18,416 nucleotides of DNA from CAZEDK01 sp964511025 (GCA_964511025.1 CAZEDK010000035.1:1-18416); one strand, 5' to 3'. Shown: positions 7,118 through 16,061, numbered from the stretch's first letter. Translations and numbers: made by a program. The notes: generated by a model from the sequence alone, not told the origin.

Positions 7118-10100
7118 TTAGGCGAGAGGGTCGGTTTTTGATAATTCTTCCAGTTCTTCATCGGATGGCTCATCAATTTCTAAAAATTCATCTTTTGGGT
7201 CTAATTCCGGCACATCAATTGTTTCATCTACAACTTCTAACTCAGGATCTTCTTCCGTTTCTCCTTCTGGATCTTCCTCTGATTCATCACTGTCAATTGT
7301 GTCAACTGTACTGGTCGACTCTTCATCATTATCAGGTATTACTTTTTTTGATAATTTTTCCTCTTCCTTCTCTTCTATTTTTGCAATTTCATCAAGATCG
7401 TAATCTTTTTCCAGTCGTGATGAAAAATCTACCGCCATTTCGTCATCCAAAGTGTTCTCATTGAAAGATAATTTTTCCTCTTCACTGAGATTTAGAAGTT
7501 CAACATTTAATCCCAAACTTTGTAATTCTCTTATAAGCACATTGAAACTTTCAGGAATAGTCGGAGCTTTTATTTCTGTGCCTTTGATAATGCCTTCATA
7601 AGCATTGGTTCTGCCAGTCACGTCATCAGATTTGATTGTTAGCATTTCTTGAAGAGTATATGCAGCACCATAGGCTTCAAGCGCCCAGACTTCCATTTCT
7701 CCAAAACGTTGACCTCCAGATTGAGCCTTTCCTCCAAGCGGTTGTTGAGTCACAAGTGAGTATGGCCCAACGGATCTTGCATGTATTTTGTCTTCAACAA
7801 GGTGATTTAATTTCATGATGACAGCGTATCCAACCGATATTTTATGATCAAAGGCCATACCAGTTCTGCCGTCATATAAAGTCACCTTGCCATCTTCAGG
7901 AAGACCAGCTTTTTTGAGTAATTCCTGTATTTCGTGAGGTTCTATACCGTTAATAGATGGAGTTGCGATTTTGATATTCAGTTTTTTTGCTGCCCAGCCA
8001 AGATGCGTCTCTAATGCTTGTCCAATATTCATACGACTGGTTACACCAAGTGGATTGAGAATAACATCTATAGGGGTGCCATCAGGCAAATAAGGCATGT
8101 CTTCTTTTGCTACAATAATGGAGACGACACCCTTGTTACCATAACGACCAGCCAATTTGTCACCGACTGAAATTTGTCTTCTTTGCGCAACGTGTACTCT
8201 TATTTGTTTAATTACTCCAGTAGGCAGTTCATCACCATCTTTTCTGTTAAAAGTTTGCATTCTAACCACTTTACCCATTGTACCTCCAGGAAGTCGAAGT
8301 GAACTATCTTTGACGTCTCTGGCTTTTTCTCCAAAAATCGCTCTAAGCAACCTTTCTTCTGCAGTAAGTTCGGTTTCTCCTTTTGGTGTAATTTTGCCAA
8401 CCAATATATCTCCAGGATATACGCTGGCACCAACCCTTATAACTCCATCTTCATCAAGTTGGCTTAATTTGGCTTCGCTGACATTTGGTATATCCCTGGT
8501 AACAGTCTCCGGTCCTAGTTTTGTATCTCTAACATCTATTGCATAATCTTCGATATGTATCGAATCAAAATCGCCATCTTCAACGAGTCTGCTTGAAAGA
8601 ATAATAGCATCTTCAAAATTATAACCCTCCCAACTCATATAGGCCACAAGAAGATTTGTTCCAAGAGCTAATTCACCATTCTCAATAGACGGTCCATCTG
8701 CAAGTATAGTGGCTTTTTCAAACTTGATGCCGGGTTTTAAGTGTTTATTCAGTTTTTGGTGTATGCATGTTGCCTGGTTGGATCTTTCGTAAACTTGCAG
8801 ATAATAAGTGACTTTTTCACCGTTATCATATAGCACGGTTATTGTACTGGCATCGCAACTTAAAACAACACCATCATCTTTTGCATATATTACATGTCCA
8901 GAACTCAAAGCTACCACTTTTTCCATTCCGGTTCCAACCAATGGAGCTCTTGGTTTCATGAGAGAAACCGCTTGCCTTTCCATGTTTGAGCCCATAGTAA
9001 GACGTACCGGATCAGTATGACCGCCCATTGTAATCAAAGCTGCTGCAATAGAGATAATTTGTATCAAAGATGCATCCATGTGCGTAATCAAATCTCTAGG
9101 AACTGATATTGCCTCAGCCCCTTCTCTTGCTGCGATATGAAGTTCAATCATTTCCATTTTTTCATTCAATTTTGTACCTGCTTGCGCTATTGTCAAAGCA
9201 GCCTCTTCATCAGCGCCATAATATTGAAATTCATCTGTAACATACGGGCAGACCTGAATCTCTTTTCTGTCTTTTATTTTTTCTATCTCGAAAGCAATTT
9301 TTTCTGTTATTAGTTCAGCTTTTTTTATTATTATTTTTTTTGTTTTTGGATCTGTGATGTCTTCATCTATAACTCTTCCAGTTAATTCATTGCTGTTGTT
9401 TTTTACGCTGTGTGCAACTTTTCTATATGGCGTTTGTAAAAAACCATATTCATCAATTCTCGCATAAGAAGCCATATGACCAACTAAACCAATATTTGGA
9501 CCTTCTGGAGTTTCAATAGGACAAATTCTGCCATAATGAGTCGGATGCACATCTCTTACCTCAAAAGAGGCTCTTTCACGGGAAAGACCACCAGGCCCCA
9601 TAGCTGAAAGTCTTCTTTTGTGAGATAAGGCAGCCAATGGATTGGTTTGATCCATGAATTGTGACATTTGTGAATTTGCCCAAAATTCTCTCATTGCCGC
9701 AGTTATTGGCCGTGAATTTATCAACTGATTTGGTGTAACTTGTGATAAATCCATAACAGTTGCTCTGTCTATAGCTATTCTTACGGTCCTAGCAAGTCCT
9801 ACCCTGAATTTTAACTGTGCTAATTCGCCAACAGCCCTGACTCTTCTGTTGCTCAAATGATCTATATCATCAGCTTCTCCTTGACCATTATTGAGTCTAA
9901 TTAACTCTTTTAATACTTCTATAAAATCTGAGACCTGAAAGCTATGATACTTTTTTATATTTGGCGTTTTAAGATTGAATTTTTTATTAATTTTATATCT
10001 TGCCACTTTTCCTAAATCATATTTTTTATAATCGAAAAACATTCCCTCAATAAGAGCTCTTGCGTTTTCAGGATTAGCTAAATCGCCGGGCCTAATACGT

Positions 10101-10864
10101 CTATGTACAGCTATCAAAGCTTCATCTACAGTTTTTGCAGAATCTTTTTGCAGAGTTTTTAAAATAAAATCATTTTCCGGATCTTTGGTTAATCCTTTAA
10201 ATAGATTTAAAATATCTTCATCAGTTTCATAGCCAAAAAATCTTAAAAGAGATGTTACAGGTATTTTCCTTTTTCTGTCTATCTTTACTGAGATTACTCC
10301 TTTTTTCTCTCTTTCAATTTCCAACCAACATCCGCGGGATGGAATTATTTTTGCATTGAAATGAAAAGGAAGGGATGGGTTGCGAGTAAAAAACACCCCA
10401 GGCGATCTTACTATTTGATTAACAACTACTCTTGTATTTCCGTTGATAATAAAAGTACCATCTTCAGTCATAGAAGGGATTGGTCCCAAAAACACATCTT
10501 GTTCTTTTATTTCACCTGTTTCTTTATTAATTAGCTGAACTTTTGCTTTGAGTGATCCGTCGTATGTAATATTTTTTTCTAATGCAGTTCTGGCATCATA
10601 CTTTGGTGGCTCGAAATAATGTTCGAGGAAGTGTAATTCGATTTTCTTTCCAGAAAAATCTGCAATTGGAGAGACTTCATTGAGTAATTCTTTAATTCCT
10701 TCAGTTAAAAACCACTGGTAAGAATTTTTTTGAACTTCAATTAAATCAGGCAACGGTACTCTATCTTTATTTTTGGCGTAATTGATCCTTTCATCTACAA
10801 ATCGAACAACATCATCGTTAATTTTAGATGTTGCTAGTTTTTTGCTTAAATTTTTGGTTGACAT
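7118..10864 (-). CDS. rpoB: RNA polymerase beta subunit with long acidic tail
   Basis: A 1248-residue beta subunit. The rifampicin-pocket region near residues 397-425 reads SQMSQFMDQTNPLAALSHKR and then RLSAMGPGGLSRER. It keeps the Asp, His and Ser positions that are mutated in resistant strains, so the pocket looks wild type. Downstream are VRDVHPTHYGRICPIETPEG, EGYNFEDAIILSSRL and GDKLAGRYGNKG. The normal C-terminus ends near 1124 (ELQSLGLNVELL). A further 124 residues follow, about 52 of them Asp or Glu, which I read as a disordered acidic extension. The gene is first in the rpoB-rpoC-rpsL-rpsG run. The ribosomal genes rplJ and rplL, commonly upstream of rpoB, are absent; a TIM-barrel gene is there instead. 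Confidence 0.98.
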   Translation of the reverse strand: MSTKNLSKKLATSKINDDVVRFVDERINYAKNKDRVPLPDLIEVQKNSYQWFLTEGIKELLNEVSPIADFSGKKIELHFLEHYFEPPKYDARTALEKNITYDGSLKAKVQLINKETGEIKEQDVFLGPIPSMTEDGTFIINGNTRVVVNQIVRSPGVFFTRNPSLPFHFNAKIIPSRGCWLEIEREKKGVISVKIDRKRKIPVTSLLRFFGYETDEDILNLFKGLTKDPENDFILKTLQKDSAKTVDEALIAVHRRIRPGDLANPENARALIEGMFFDYKKYDLGKVARYKINKKFNLKTPNIKKYHSFQVSDFIEVLKELIRLNNGQGEADDIDHLSNRRVRAVGELAQLKFRVGLARTVRIAIDRATVMDLSQVTPNQLINSRPITAAMREFWANSQMSQFMDQTNPLAALSHKRRLSAMGPGGLSRERASFEVRDVHPTHYGRICPIETPEGPNIGLVGHMASYARIDEYGFLQTPYRKVAHSVKNNSNELTGRVIDEDITDPKTKKIIIKKAELITEKIAFEIEKIKDRKEIQVCPYVTDEFQYYGADEEAALTIAQAGTKLNEKMEMIELHIAAREGAEAISVPRDLITHMDASLIQIISIAAALITMGGHTDPVRLTMGSNMERQAVSLMKPRAPLVGTGMEKVVALSSGHVIYAKDDGVVLSCDASTITVLYDNGEKVTYYLQVYERSNQATCIHQKLNKHLKPGIKFEKATILADGPSIENGELALGTNLLVAYMSWEGYNFEDAIILSSRLVEDGDFDSIHIEDYAIDVRDTKLGPETVTRDIPNVSEAKLSQLDEDGVIRVGASVYPGDILVGKITPKGETELTAEERLLRAIFGEKARDVKDSSLRLPGGTMGKVVRMQTFNRKDGDELPTGVIKQIRVHVAQRRQISVGDKLAGRYGNKGVVSIIVAKEDMPYLPDGTPIDVILNPLGVTSRMNIGQALETHLGWAAKKLNIKIATPSINGIEPHEIQELLKKAGLPEDGKVTLYDGRTGMAFDHKISVGYAVIMKLNHLVEDKIHARSVGPYSLVTQQPLGGKAQSGGQRFGEMEVWALEAYGAAYTLQEMLTIKSDDVTGRTNAYEGIIKGTEIKAPTIPESFNVLIRELQSLGLNVELLNLSEEEKLSFNENTLDDEMAVDFSSRLEKDYDLDEIAKIEEKEEEKLSKKVIPDNDEESTSTVDTIDSDESEEDPEGETEEDPELEVVDETIDVPELDPKDEFLEIDEPSDEELEELSKTDPLA

Positions 10865-10895
10865 CTTTATGGAAATAAAATGAATAAAGCTTTCT

Positions 10896-10944
10896 TGATA
10901 CTGAGGTTTAAAACTTTTTTATATTGTATAAAAAAGCAGTATCA
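10896..10944 (-). other. Bulged hairpin in the rpoB leader
   Basis: TGATACTG (10896-10903) pairs with CAGTATCA (10937-10944), and inside it CTTTTTTATA (10914-10923) pairs with TATAAAAAAG (10927-10936) around a TTG loop. The result is 18 perfect base pairs interrupted by one 10-nt bulge (10904-10913), which ends 31 bp before the rpoB start. It could be an RNA leader structure or a DNA operator. A possible -10 box TATGAT lies at its upstream edge (minus strand, 10941-10946) with no good -35. Confidence 0.6.
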
Positions 10945-11023
10945 TATTGAAGGCATATTCACAACAAAACTCGATTGAACCTTCGCTTTTAAATTGAGCT
11001 ACAAAAAGCTACTGAATTTTATC

Positions 11024-11770
11024 TTATCCCACTATATATTGCAAGCAAAAATCTTTTGCTTCCAACAGTAACTTTTTCATTTCTTGATTATTGCCAAGAT
11101 GTAGATATTTTGGATCGAGATCAATTGACACTGTGCCTTTGTAATTTTCTTGTTTGAGTTTTGATAAAAAACTTTCAATTGGTAAAACTCCACTTTGCGG
11201 TGGAGCGCCAACTTTCCCTTTTTTTACATTGCTGAGATGTACATGAACGAGGTAATTTTTTATCTTTAAAAAAGTATCTATTAAATTTTCTTTTTTCTCA
11301 AATGTATATCCTGTATTTAGACATGCATGTTTGAATTTTTTGAGATCATGAAGGCTATTCATTGCATGTGCCGGGATAAAACCAAGTATAGTCTCGCCAG
11401 GAGAATTTTCTAAAGCGATGGAAATTTCTTCTTGCTCTCTTATTTTTGGCACTTCATCTTTTAACCATTGTGAATATTTGAAATCGAAAAATTTTGGTGG
11501 TTTGACTATAACTATTTTGCTTCCTATGGTTTTCGCAATATCAACCGCATCTCTGATGTGTTTCTCTTTTGCGTTATCAAAAGCTTCTATTGCCAATACC
11601 GGAAGGTTATATGTTTTGGATAAACTGTTTATATATTCAGCAGATAAAGTATCGTAATTTTTTTTGTCCATCACTAATTCAATTCCGTCAAAAGAAAGCT
11701 CTTTGCCTATTTCAAAAATGCGATTAAGTCCATAGCCGTTAAGTGAAGAGGTTGTGAATGCAATTTTCAT
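11024..11770 (-). CDS. Sugar-phosphate isomerase/epimerase-like TIM barrel
   Basis: A 248-residue protein of the xylose-isomerase-like/AP endonuclease 2 TIM-barrel superfamily. Visible barrel strands include FDGIELVMD (28-35), SKIVIVKPP (84-92), ISIALENSPG (116-125), LVHVHLSN (174-181) and GTVSIDLDP (212-220). E121, H178 and D217 sit where metal ligands are expected. The strand that normally reads LDTGH is LNTGY here (151-155), so an Asp and a His often used for metal binding are replaced. The substrate cannot be named. It follows serS by 57 bp on the same strand and precedes rpoB by 159 bp. No signal peptide or membrane segment is seen. Confidence 0.8.
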   Translation of the reverse strand: MKIAFTTSSLNGYGLNRIFEIGKELSFDGIELVMDKKNYDTLSAEYINSLSKTYNLPVLAIEAFDNAKEKHIRDAVDIAKTIGSKIVIVKPPKFFDFKYSQWLKDEVPKIREQEEISIALENSPGETILGFIPAHAMNSLHDLKKFKHACLNTGYTFEKKENLIDTFLKIKNYLVHVHLSNVKKGKVGAPPQSGVLPIESFLSKLKQENYKGTVSIDLDPKYLHLGNNQEMKKLLLEAKDFCLQYIVG

Positions 11771-11827
11771 ATTTATTTTGGAAGTTGTAAGTCAATCAAC
11801 TAATTATAGCAAATTTTATAGATTAAT

Positions 11828-13141
11828 TTAAGCTGATTTATTTTTTTCAATTTTTTCTTTGCCTTGCATGTATGGACGTAAGACTTCTGGTATTGTCACT
11901 GAGCCATCTTCATTTTGATAAATTTCCAGTATAGGAATCAAAATTCTTGGAGATGCAATACATGTATTATTAAGAGTATGGCAAAATTGAATTTTTCCAG
12001 CTTTATCTTTGTATCTCAAATTCAACCTTCTTGCTTGAAAATCGTGAAATGTAGAACACGAATGAGTTTCACCGTAACTACCACGAGAAGGCATCCAGGT
12101 TTCTATATCGTTTTTATAAAATTGACCTTGTCCCATGTCGCCAGTACAAACCGCAACAACTCTATAAGGCAACTTGAGATCCTGTAAAACTTCTTCTGCA
12201 TTGGCAAGTATCATTTTATGCATTTTCTCACTTTCTTCTTTATCGTTTTTACAAATTATTACCTGCTCGACTTTTTGAAATTGATGTATGCGATACAGTC
12301 CATGCGTATCTTTCCCATATGTTCCAGCTTCTCTTCTGAAGCATGGCGATAGTCCACAATAAAGTTTTGGAAGTTCAGTTTCAGTTAATATTTCTTCTTT
12401 ATGATAAGATGTTACTGAAACTTCAGATGTTCCTATTAAATATTTAGCATCAGATTCAATATTGCCATCAGTTAGCCTATCAACACCGAGTGCGTACGCT
12501 TGCTCTTCGCCACCCGGGAAATAAGAAGTGCCCATCATTGCTTCGTACGACACTAAAAGTGGCACCAAAAAAGGTGTGAAACCTTTTTTGATCAATTTGT
12601 CGTAAGTGTACATAAGTACAGCCATTTCAAGTCTTGCGCCGTCTCCCTTCAAAAAGTAAAAACGTGAACCTGCAACCTTTACACCTCTTTTGATGTCTAC
12701 AATATCTAAATTCTCACCTAGTTTGACATGGTCTTTTGGCTGAAAGTTGAATTTTGGTAATTCACCAATTTTGTACAATTCGAGATTTTCAGTGTCATCT
12801 TTTCCTGTCGGTGTTTTTGCTGATGGTATTCCTGGCGCCAATAAGAGTAGTTTATTAAACTCAGTTTCAATTTGTTGCGATTCATCTTCCAAATTTTTTT
12901 GATCTTTGCCTATTTCTTGCATTTTTTTTATTTCACTGATTTTTTCTTCTCCTGTCAATGTGGCTATTTTTTTAGACGATTCATTTTTTAAGGCTTTAAT
13001 TTTTTCAGTTTCTTGTATTAATTCTCGTCTTTTTTTGTCGAGTGATATGGCTTGATCAGGATCGAAATTTTTTATATTTTTTTTCTTGCAAGCGTCTTTA
13101 AATAATGACGGGTTTTGGCGAAGCAGATTGATATCTATCAT
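11828..13141 (-). CDS. serS: Seryl-tRNA synthetase
   Basis: A 437-residue class II synthetase that charges tRNA-Ser (and tRNA-Sec where present) with serine. The start MIDINLLRQNPSLFKDA is the family N-terminus. Residues ~30-110 form the long antiparallel coiled-coil arm that grips the tRNA variable arm. Motif 2 lies near 267-292 (FRREAGTYGKDTHGLYR, then IHQFQKVEQ). Motif 3 lies near 395-407 (ASPRILIPILE) and is followed by VTIPEVLRPYMQG. Length is normal. It is divergent from the lipoprotein gene across a 205-bp spacer with promoter-like sites for both, and is followed by the TIM-barrel gene. Confidence 0.97.
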   Translation of the reverse strand: MIDINLLRQNPSLFKDACKKKNIKNFDPDQAISLDKKRRELIQETEKIKALKNESSKKIATLTGEEKISEIKKMQEIGKDQKNLEDESQQIETEFNKLLLLAPGIPSAKTPTGKDDTENLELYKIGELPKFNFQPKDHVKLGENLDIVDIKRGVKVAGSRFYFLKGDGARLEMAVLMYTYDKLIKKGFTPFLVPLLVSYEAMMGTSYFPGGEEQAYALGVDRLTDGNIESDAKYLIGTSEVSVTSYHKEEILTETELPKLYCGLSPCFRREAGTYGKDTHGLYRIHQFQKVEQVIICKNDKEESEKMHKMILANAEEVLQDLKLPYRVVAVCTGDMGQGQFYKNDIETWMPSRGSYGETHSCSTFHDFQARRLNLRYKDKAGKIQFCHTLNNTCIASPRILIPILEIYQNEDGSVTIPEVLRPYMQGKEKIEKNKSA

Positions 13142-13182
13142 TGTATTATGAGATTTTGTAAAAATGTAATTGTTCGTGAGAC

Positions 13183-13210
13183 AATATAACCTTCTTCAAA
13201 AAAAAGTGAA
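13183..13210 (-). promoter_or_regulatory. Possible serS promoter
   Basis: On the minus strand TTCACT (13205-13210) and TATATT (13183-13188) are 16 bp apart, which would give a leader of about 35 nt. A small dyad AAAAAGT-GAA-ACTTTTT (13201-13217) overlaps the -35. The match is modest. Confidence 0.3.
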
Positions 13211-13272
13211 ACTTTTTGATGTAAATTGATGTGTTGATCTGAGTGAATTTATTGTTAGACTTTATAATTTGC

Positions 13273-13301
13273 TTGATACTCAACTTATATTCTAATAAAA
13301 T
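13273..13301 (+). promoter_or_regulatory. Putative sigma-70 promoter for the lipoprotein gene
   Basis: TTGATA (13273-13278) and TAAAAT (13296-13301) are separated by exactly 17 bp, each one base from consensus. Transcription would start near 13308, leaving a leader of about 39 nt without a Shine-Dalgarno motif. Confidence 0.55.
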
Positions 13302-13346
13302 CATTTACGTCAATGCTCATAAATTTTAATTTCTAACCAATATATT

Positions 13347-14015
13347 ATGAGAACAAAATTATTAAGTTGGCTAACATTGGTTCTTATGGGGCTAGTTGTT
13401 GTCACTGCTTTTGGGTGCGCCAAAGGTGATAAGGACGATGTAGCCGGTCGTCCAACAATTCTTACTGAAGAAGAAAAACAGCAAGCAAAATCTGATGTTG
13501 AGGCAACCGTCAAAGAAATTGATGCGGTTTACGATGTTAATAAAGTAAGTGGTTGTTATGATACCAATGATGGTGGATCTTATTGGAAAATGTGTTTATT
13601 TGCTGCAGGCGAAACAGTTGCACTTGCTGATACTGTTTATGGTGTTTGGTTTAATCAAAACGGTGGAGGAATAATTGAAGGCAAAGTTACAAAAGAAGGT
13701 AAGCTTGCTGGTGAATGGAAAACTGTTTCTGGTTCATATGGAAAAACAGTTTTGCTGTTTGATACTACTGATTTAGGTACGAGTTTTGCTGGCACTTGGG
13801 GTTATGGAGTTTCTATGACTAACGGTGGTAAATGGGTAGGTGAAGAAACTGATGAATCTGAACTTACAAAAGAAAAACTTCAAGAATTGAAAACTCAATA
13901 CACTGAAGTAGAGGAAGAATCAACTGATAACGCTACTGATGATGGCTATCCAGAAGATGACACAGCAACTGATGACACAGCAACTGATGACACAACAGAC
14001 GCAATAGTTGAATAA
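13347..14015 (+). CDS. Putative secreted lipoprotein, family not recognised
   Basis: A 222-residue protein with a signal sequence: basic MRTK, then a hydrophobic core to residue ~20, then AFGC with C24 as the probable lipidation site. The lipobox is slightly atypical because Phe replaces the usual small residue. The mature part has C70 and C83, which could form a disulphide. A Gly/Trp-rich middle (GVWFNQNGGGIIEGKV, FAGTWGYGVSMTNGGKWVGE) suggests a beta-sheet fold such as a small barrel. The tail from ~180 is acidic and Thr-rich, ending in DDTAT repeats, and is probably disordered. It is the only plus-strand gene, with its own promoter and terminator, so it is a single-gene transcript. A surface or periplasmic role is inferred only from the signal peptide. 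Confidence 0.85.
   Translation: MRTKLLSWLTLVLMGLVVVTAFGCAKGDKDDVAGRPTILTEEEKQQAKSDVEATVKEIDAVYDVNKVSGCYDTNDGGSYWKMCLFAAGETVALADTVYGVWFNQNGGGIIEGKVTKEGKLAGEWKTVSGSYGKTVLLFDTTDLGTSFAGTWGYGVSMTNGGKWVGEETDESELTKEKLQELKTQYTEVEEESTDNATDDGYPEDDTATDDTATDDTTDAIVE
13956..14000 (+). repeat. Tandem 15-bp repeats in the lipoprotein tail
   Basis: GATGACACAGCAACT occurs at 13956-13970 and 13971-13985, and a degenerate third unit occupies 13986-14000. Each unit encodes DDTAT or a variant. The in-frame unit length would allow the tail to change length by slippage. Confidence 0.8.
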
Positions 14016-14021
14016 TATTTT

Positions 14022-14054
14022 AAAAAGCCTCTCAAGTTTTTGAGAGGCTTTTTT
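14022..14054. terminator. Bidirectional intrinsic terminator
   Basis: A 14-bp perfect inverted repeat (14022-14035 and 14040-14053) has core GCCTCTCAA/TTGAGAGGC, a four-base loop and A/T runs on both sides. It lies 6 bp after the lipoprotein stop and about 20 bp beyond the dnaK stop on the other strand, so it can end both convergent transcripts. Confidence 0.93.
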
Positions 14055-14073
14055 GTAATAATTTTACTCTCTT

Positions 14074-16008
14074 TTATTCTTCTTTTTTCTCATCAACAAT
14101 TTCAGCGTCCACTGCTTCATCTTTTTTATCTTCTTCTTGCTCAGCACTTTCTGAATTTTCATTATTCATATCTTTTACTTTTACCCCATCATCTTCTTCA
14201 GTTTGTTTGTATATTTCTGCGCCTGCTTTTTGAAGTTCTTGTGATAGGATTTCAGTTTTTGATTTTATATCTTCTATAGAACTTTCTTTGTTTTCTAAAG
14301 TCTGTTTCATGTCATCAATTTTAGTTTGAACATCTTTTTTCATTGTTTCAGGTAGTTTCTCATTGTTTTCTCTTATCATCTTTTCAGATTGAAACACCAA
14401 AGTATCCGCATTATTTCTAATTTCAACTGCTTCTTTTTTCTTTTTATCCTCTTGAGCATGAATTTCAGCTTCTTTTTGCATTTTTTCTATTTCTTCTTTA
14501 CTTAAACCGCTAGATCCTTGAATGGTAATTTTTTGTTGCTTGCCTGTTCCTTTGTCTTTTGCTGTAACATTAAGAATACCGTTTGCATCTATATCAAATA
14601 TTACTTCAACTTGAGGTACGCCTCTTGGAGCATTTGGTATTCCGTCGAGTATAAATTTGCCAAGCGATTTGTTGTCAGATGCCATCTCCCTTTCCCCTTG
14701 TACAATGTGAATTTCTACGGAAGTCTGACTGTCAGCTGCTGTAGAAAACACTTGTGATTTTGAAGTTGGGATTGTTGTGTTTCTTTCGATTAATTTAGTT
14801 GCAATGCCGCCAAGTGTTTCTATTCCAAGGCTTAGTGGAGTTACATCAAGTAGTAATACATCTTTTACGTCACCCTGAAGAATTCCTCCTTGTATAGCCG
14901 CACCCATTGCTACAACTTCGTCAGGATTGACACCTCGATGCGGATCTTTACCAAAGATTTCTTTTACTTTTTGTTGTATCAAAGGTGTTCTGGTTGAACC
15001 TCCCACAAGTATGATTTCATCTAAATCACTTTCAAATACTTTTGCGTCTTTGAGAGCTTTTTGACATGGCACTATTGTTCTTTCAACAAGATCAGCGATC
15101 AATGACTCAAATTTTGCTCTACTTAAATTTATATTTAAGTGTTTTGGCCCATTACTATCTGCAGTAATAAATGGTAAATTTATATTTGTTTCCTGTACTG
15201 ATGAAAGCTCACATTTAGCTTTTTCGGCTGCTTCTCTTAATCTTTGAAGAGCCATTTTATCTTTTGACAGGTCAATTCCTTGGTCTTTTTTGAATTCCGC
15301 AACTAAATATTCAATCACTATTTCGTCAAAATCATCACCTCCAAGCTGCGTATCTCCATTTGTTGCTAAAACTTCAAAAGTACCTTCCTCACCTATTTCC
15401 AATACTGAAATATCGAAAGTACCTCCGCCAAAATCATAAACAACAATTTTTTTATCTCTTCCTCTCTTGTCCAGTCCATACGCCAAAGCAGCCGCAGTTG
15501 GTTCGTTAATGATTCTTTTCACATCTAGCCCTGCTATTTTGCCTGCATCTTTTGTAGCTTGTCTTTGAGAATCATTGAAATAAGCAGGTACTGTAATCAC
15601 TGCTTCCGTTACAGTTTCTCCTAGATATGCCTCTGCGTCGGCTTTTAATTTTTGCAAGACCATTGCTGAAATTTCTGCCGGACGTCTTTGTTGACCATCA
15701 AGCACTATCTCAGCTTCACCTTTTGTACCTTTCTCTACTTGAAAAGGCATTTTGTCTACTAGTCCTTCTTCTTTTACTTCATCAAAAGTTCTACCAATAA
15801 ATCTTTTTGCAGAAAAAATTGTATTTTGAGGGTTTGTTACTGCTTGTCTTTTTGCAGTTGTCCCTGCGACTCGTTCACCATCTTTTATAGCGACTATTGA
15901 GGGAGTAGTTCTTCCACCTTCAGCATTTGGAATTACTATAGATTCACCTCCTTTCATTATAGCTACGCACGAATTTGTAGTTCCGAGGTCTATTCCTATG
16001 ATTGCCAT
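14074..16008 (-). CDS. dnaK: Molecular chaperone DnaK (Hsp70)
   Basis: A 644-residue Hsp70. The ATPase domain opens with MAIIGIDLGTTNSCVA and contains ITVPAYFNDSQRQATKDAG, VYDFGGGTFDISVL and EIILVGGSTRTPLIQ. The substrate-binding domain follows from ~385 (DVTPLSLGIETLGG), with the lid helices after ~500 and an acidic tail ending EIVDEKKEE. The start at 16008 is chosen because MAIIGIDLG is the family N-terminus. An upstream in-frame ATG at 16041 would lie inside the CIRCE element and past the -10 box. Its promoter and CIRCE operator lie just upstream, so it can be induced separately from grpE. No dnaJ follows. Confidence 0.98.
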   Translation of the reverse strand: MAIIGIDLGTTNSCVAIMKGGESIVIPNAEGGRTTPSIVAIKDGERVAGTTAKRQAVTNPQNTIFSAKRFIGRTFDEVKEEGLVDKMPFQVEKGTKGEAEIVLDGQQRRPAEISAMVLQKLKADAEAYLGETVTEAVITVPAYFNDSQRQATKDAGKIAGLDVKRIINEPTAAALAYGLDKRGRDKKIVVYDFGGGTFDISVLEIGEEGTFEVLATNGDTQLGGDDFDEIVIEYLVAEFKKDQGIDLSKDKMALQRLREAAEKAKCELSSVQETNINLPFITADSNGPKHLNINLSRAKFESLIADLVERTIVPCQKALKDAKVFESDLDEIILVGGSTRTPLIQQKVKEIFGKDPHRGVNPDEVVAMGAAIQGGILQGDVKDVLLLDVTPLSLGIETLGGIATKLIERNTTIPTSKSQVFSTAADSQTSVEIHIVQGEREMASDNKSLGKFILDGIPNAPRGVPQVEVIFDIDANGILNVTAKDKGTGKQQKITIQGSSGLSKEEIEKMQKEAEIHAQEDKKKKEAVEIRNNADTLVFQSEKMIRENNEKLPETMKKDVQTKIDDMKQTLENKESSIEDIKSKTEILSQELQKAGAEIYKQTEEDDGVKVKDMNNENSESAEQEEDKKDEAVDAEIVDEKKEE

Positions 16009-16034
16009 ATTTTTAATTTTTAAAATGTTAAATT

Positions 16035-16061
16035 TTAGCACTCTCTATTATAGAGTGCTAA
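16035..16061. promoter_or_regulatory. CIRCE element (HrcA operator)
   Basis: TTAGCACTC-N9-GAGTGCTAA, a perfect match to the CIRCE consensus with the standard 9-bp spacer, lies 26 bp before the dnaK start. HrcA, encoded nearby at 16731-17453, is the known binder. The -10 hexamer of the dnaK promoter lies wholly inside the spacer, so bound HrcA would block RNA polymerase. Confidence 0.97.

Noticed and set aside
7000..7464. 154-residue plus-strand frame across the rpoB-rpoC junction
   Set aside because: It is antisense to the acidic tail of rpoB and the start of rpoC. Its Leu/His/Phe-rich composition is the mirror of Glu/Asp codons.
14040..14279. 79-residue plus-strand hydrophobic frame
   Set aside because: It is antisense to the acidic, Lys-rich tail of dnaK and begins inside the terminator.
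16009..16041. Upstream start for dnaK at 16041
   Set aside because: It would begin inside the CIRCE element, at the predicted transcription start, and add 11 residues not found in DnaK. MAIIGIDLG at 16008 is the family start.
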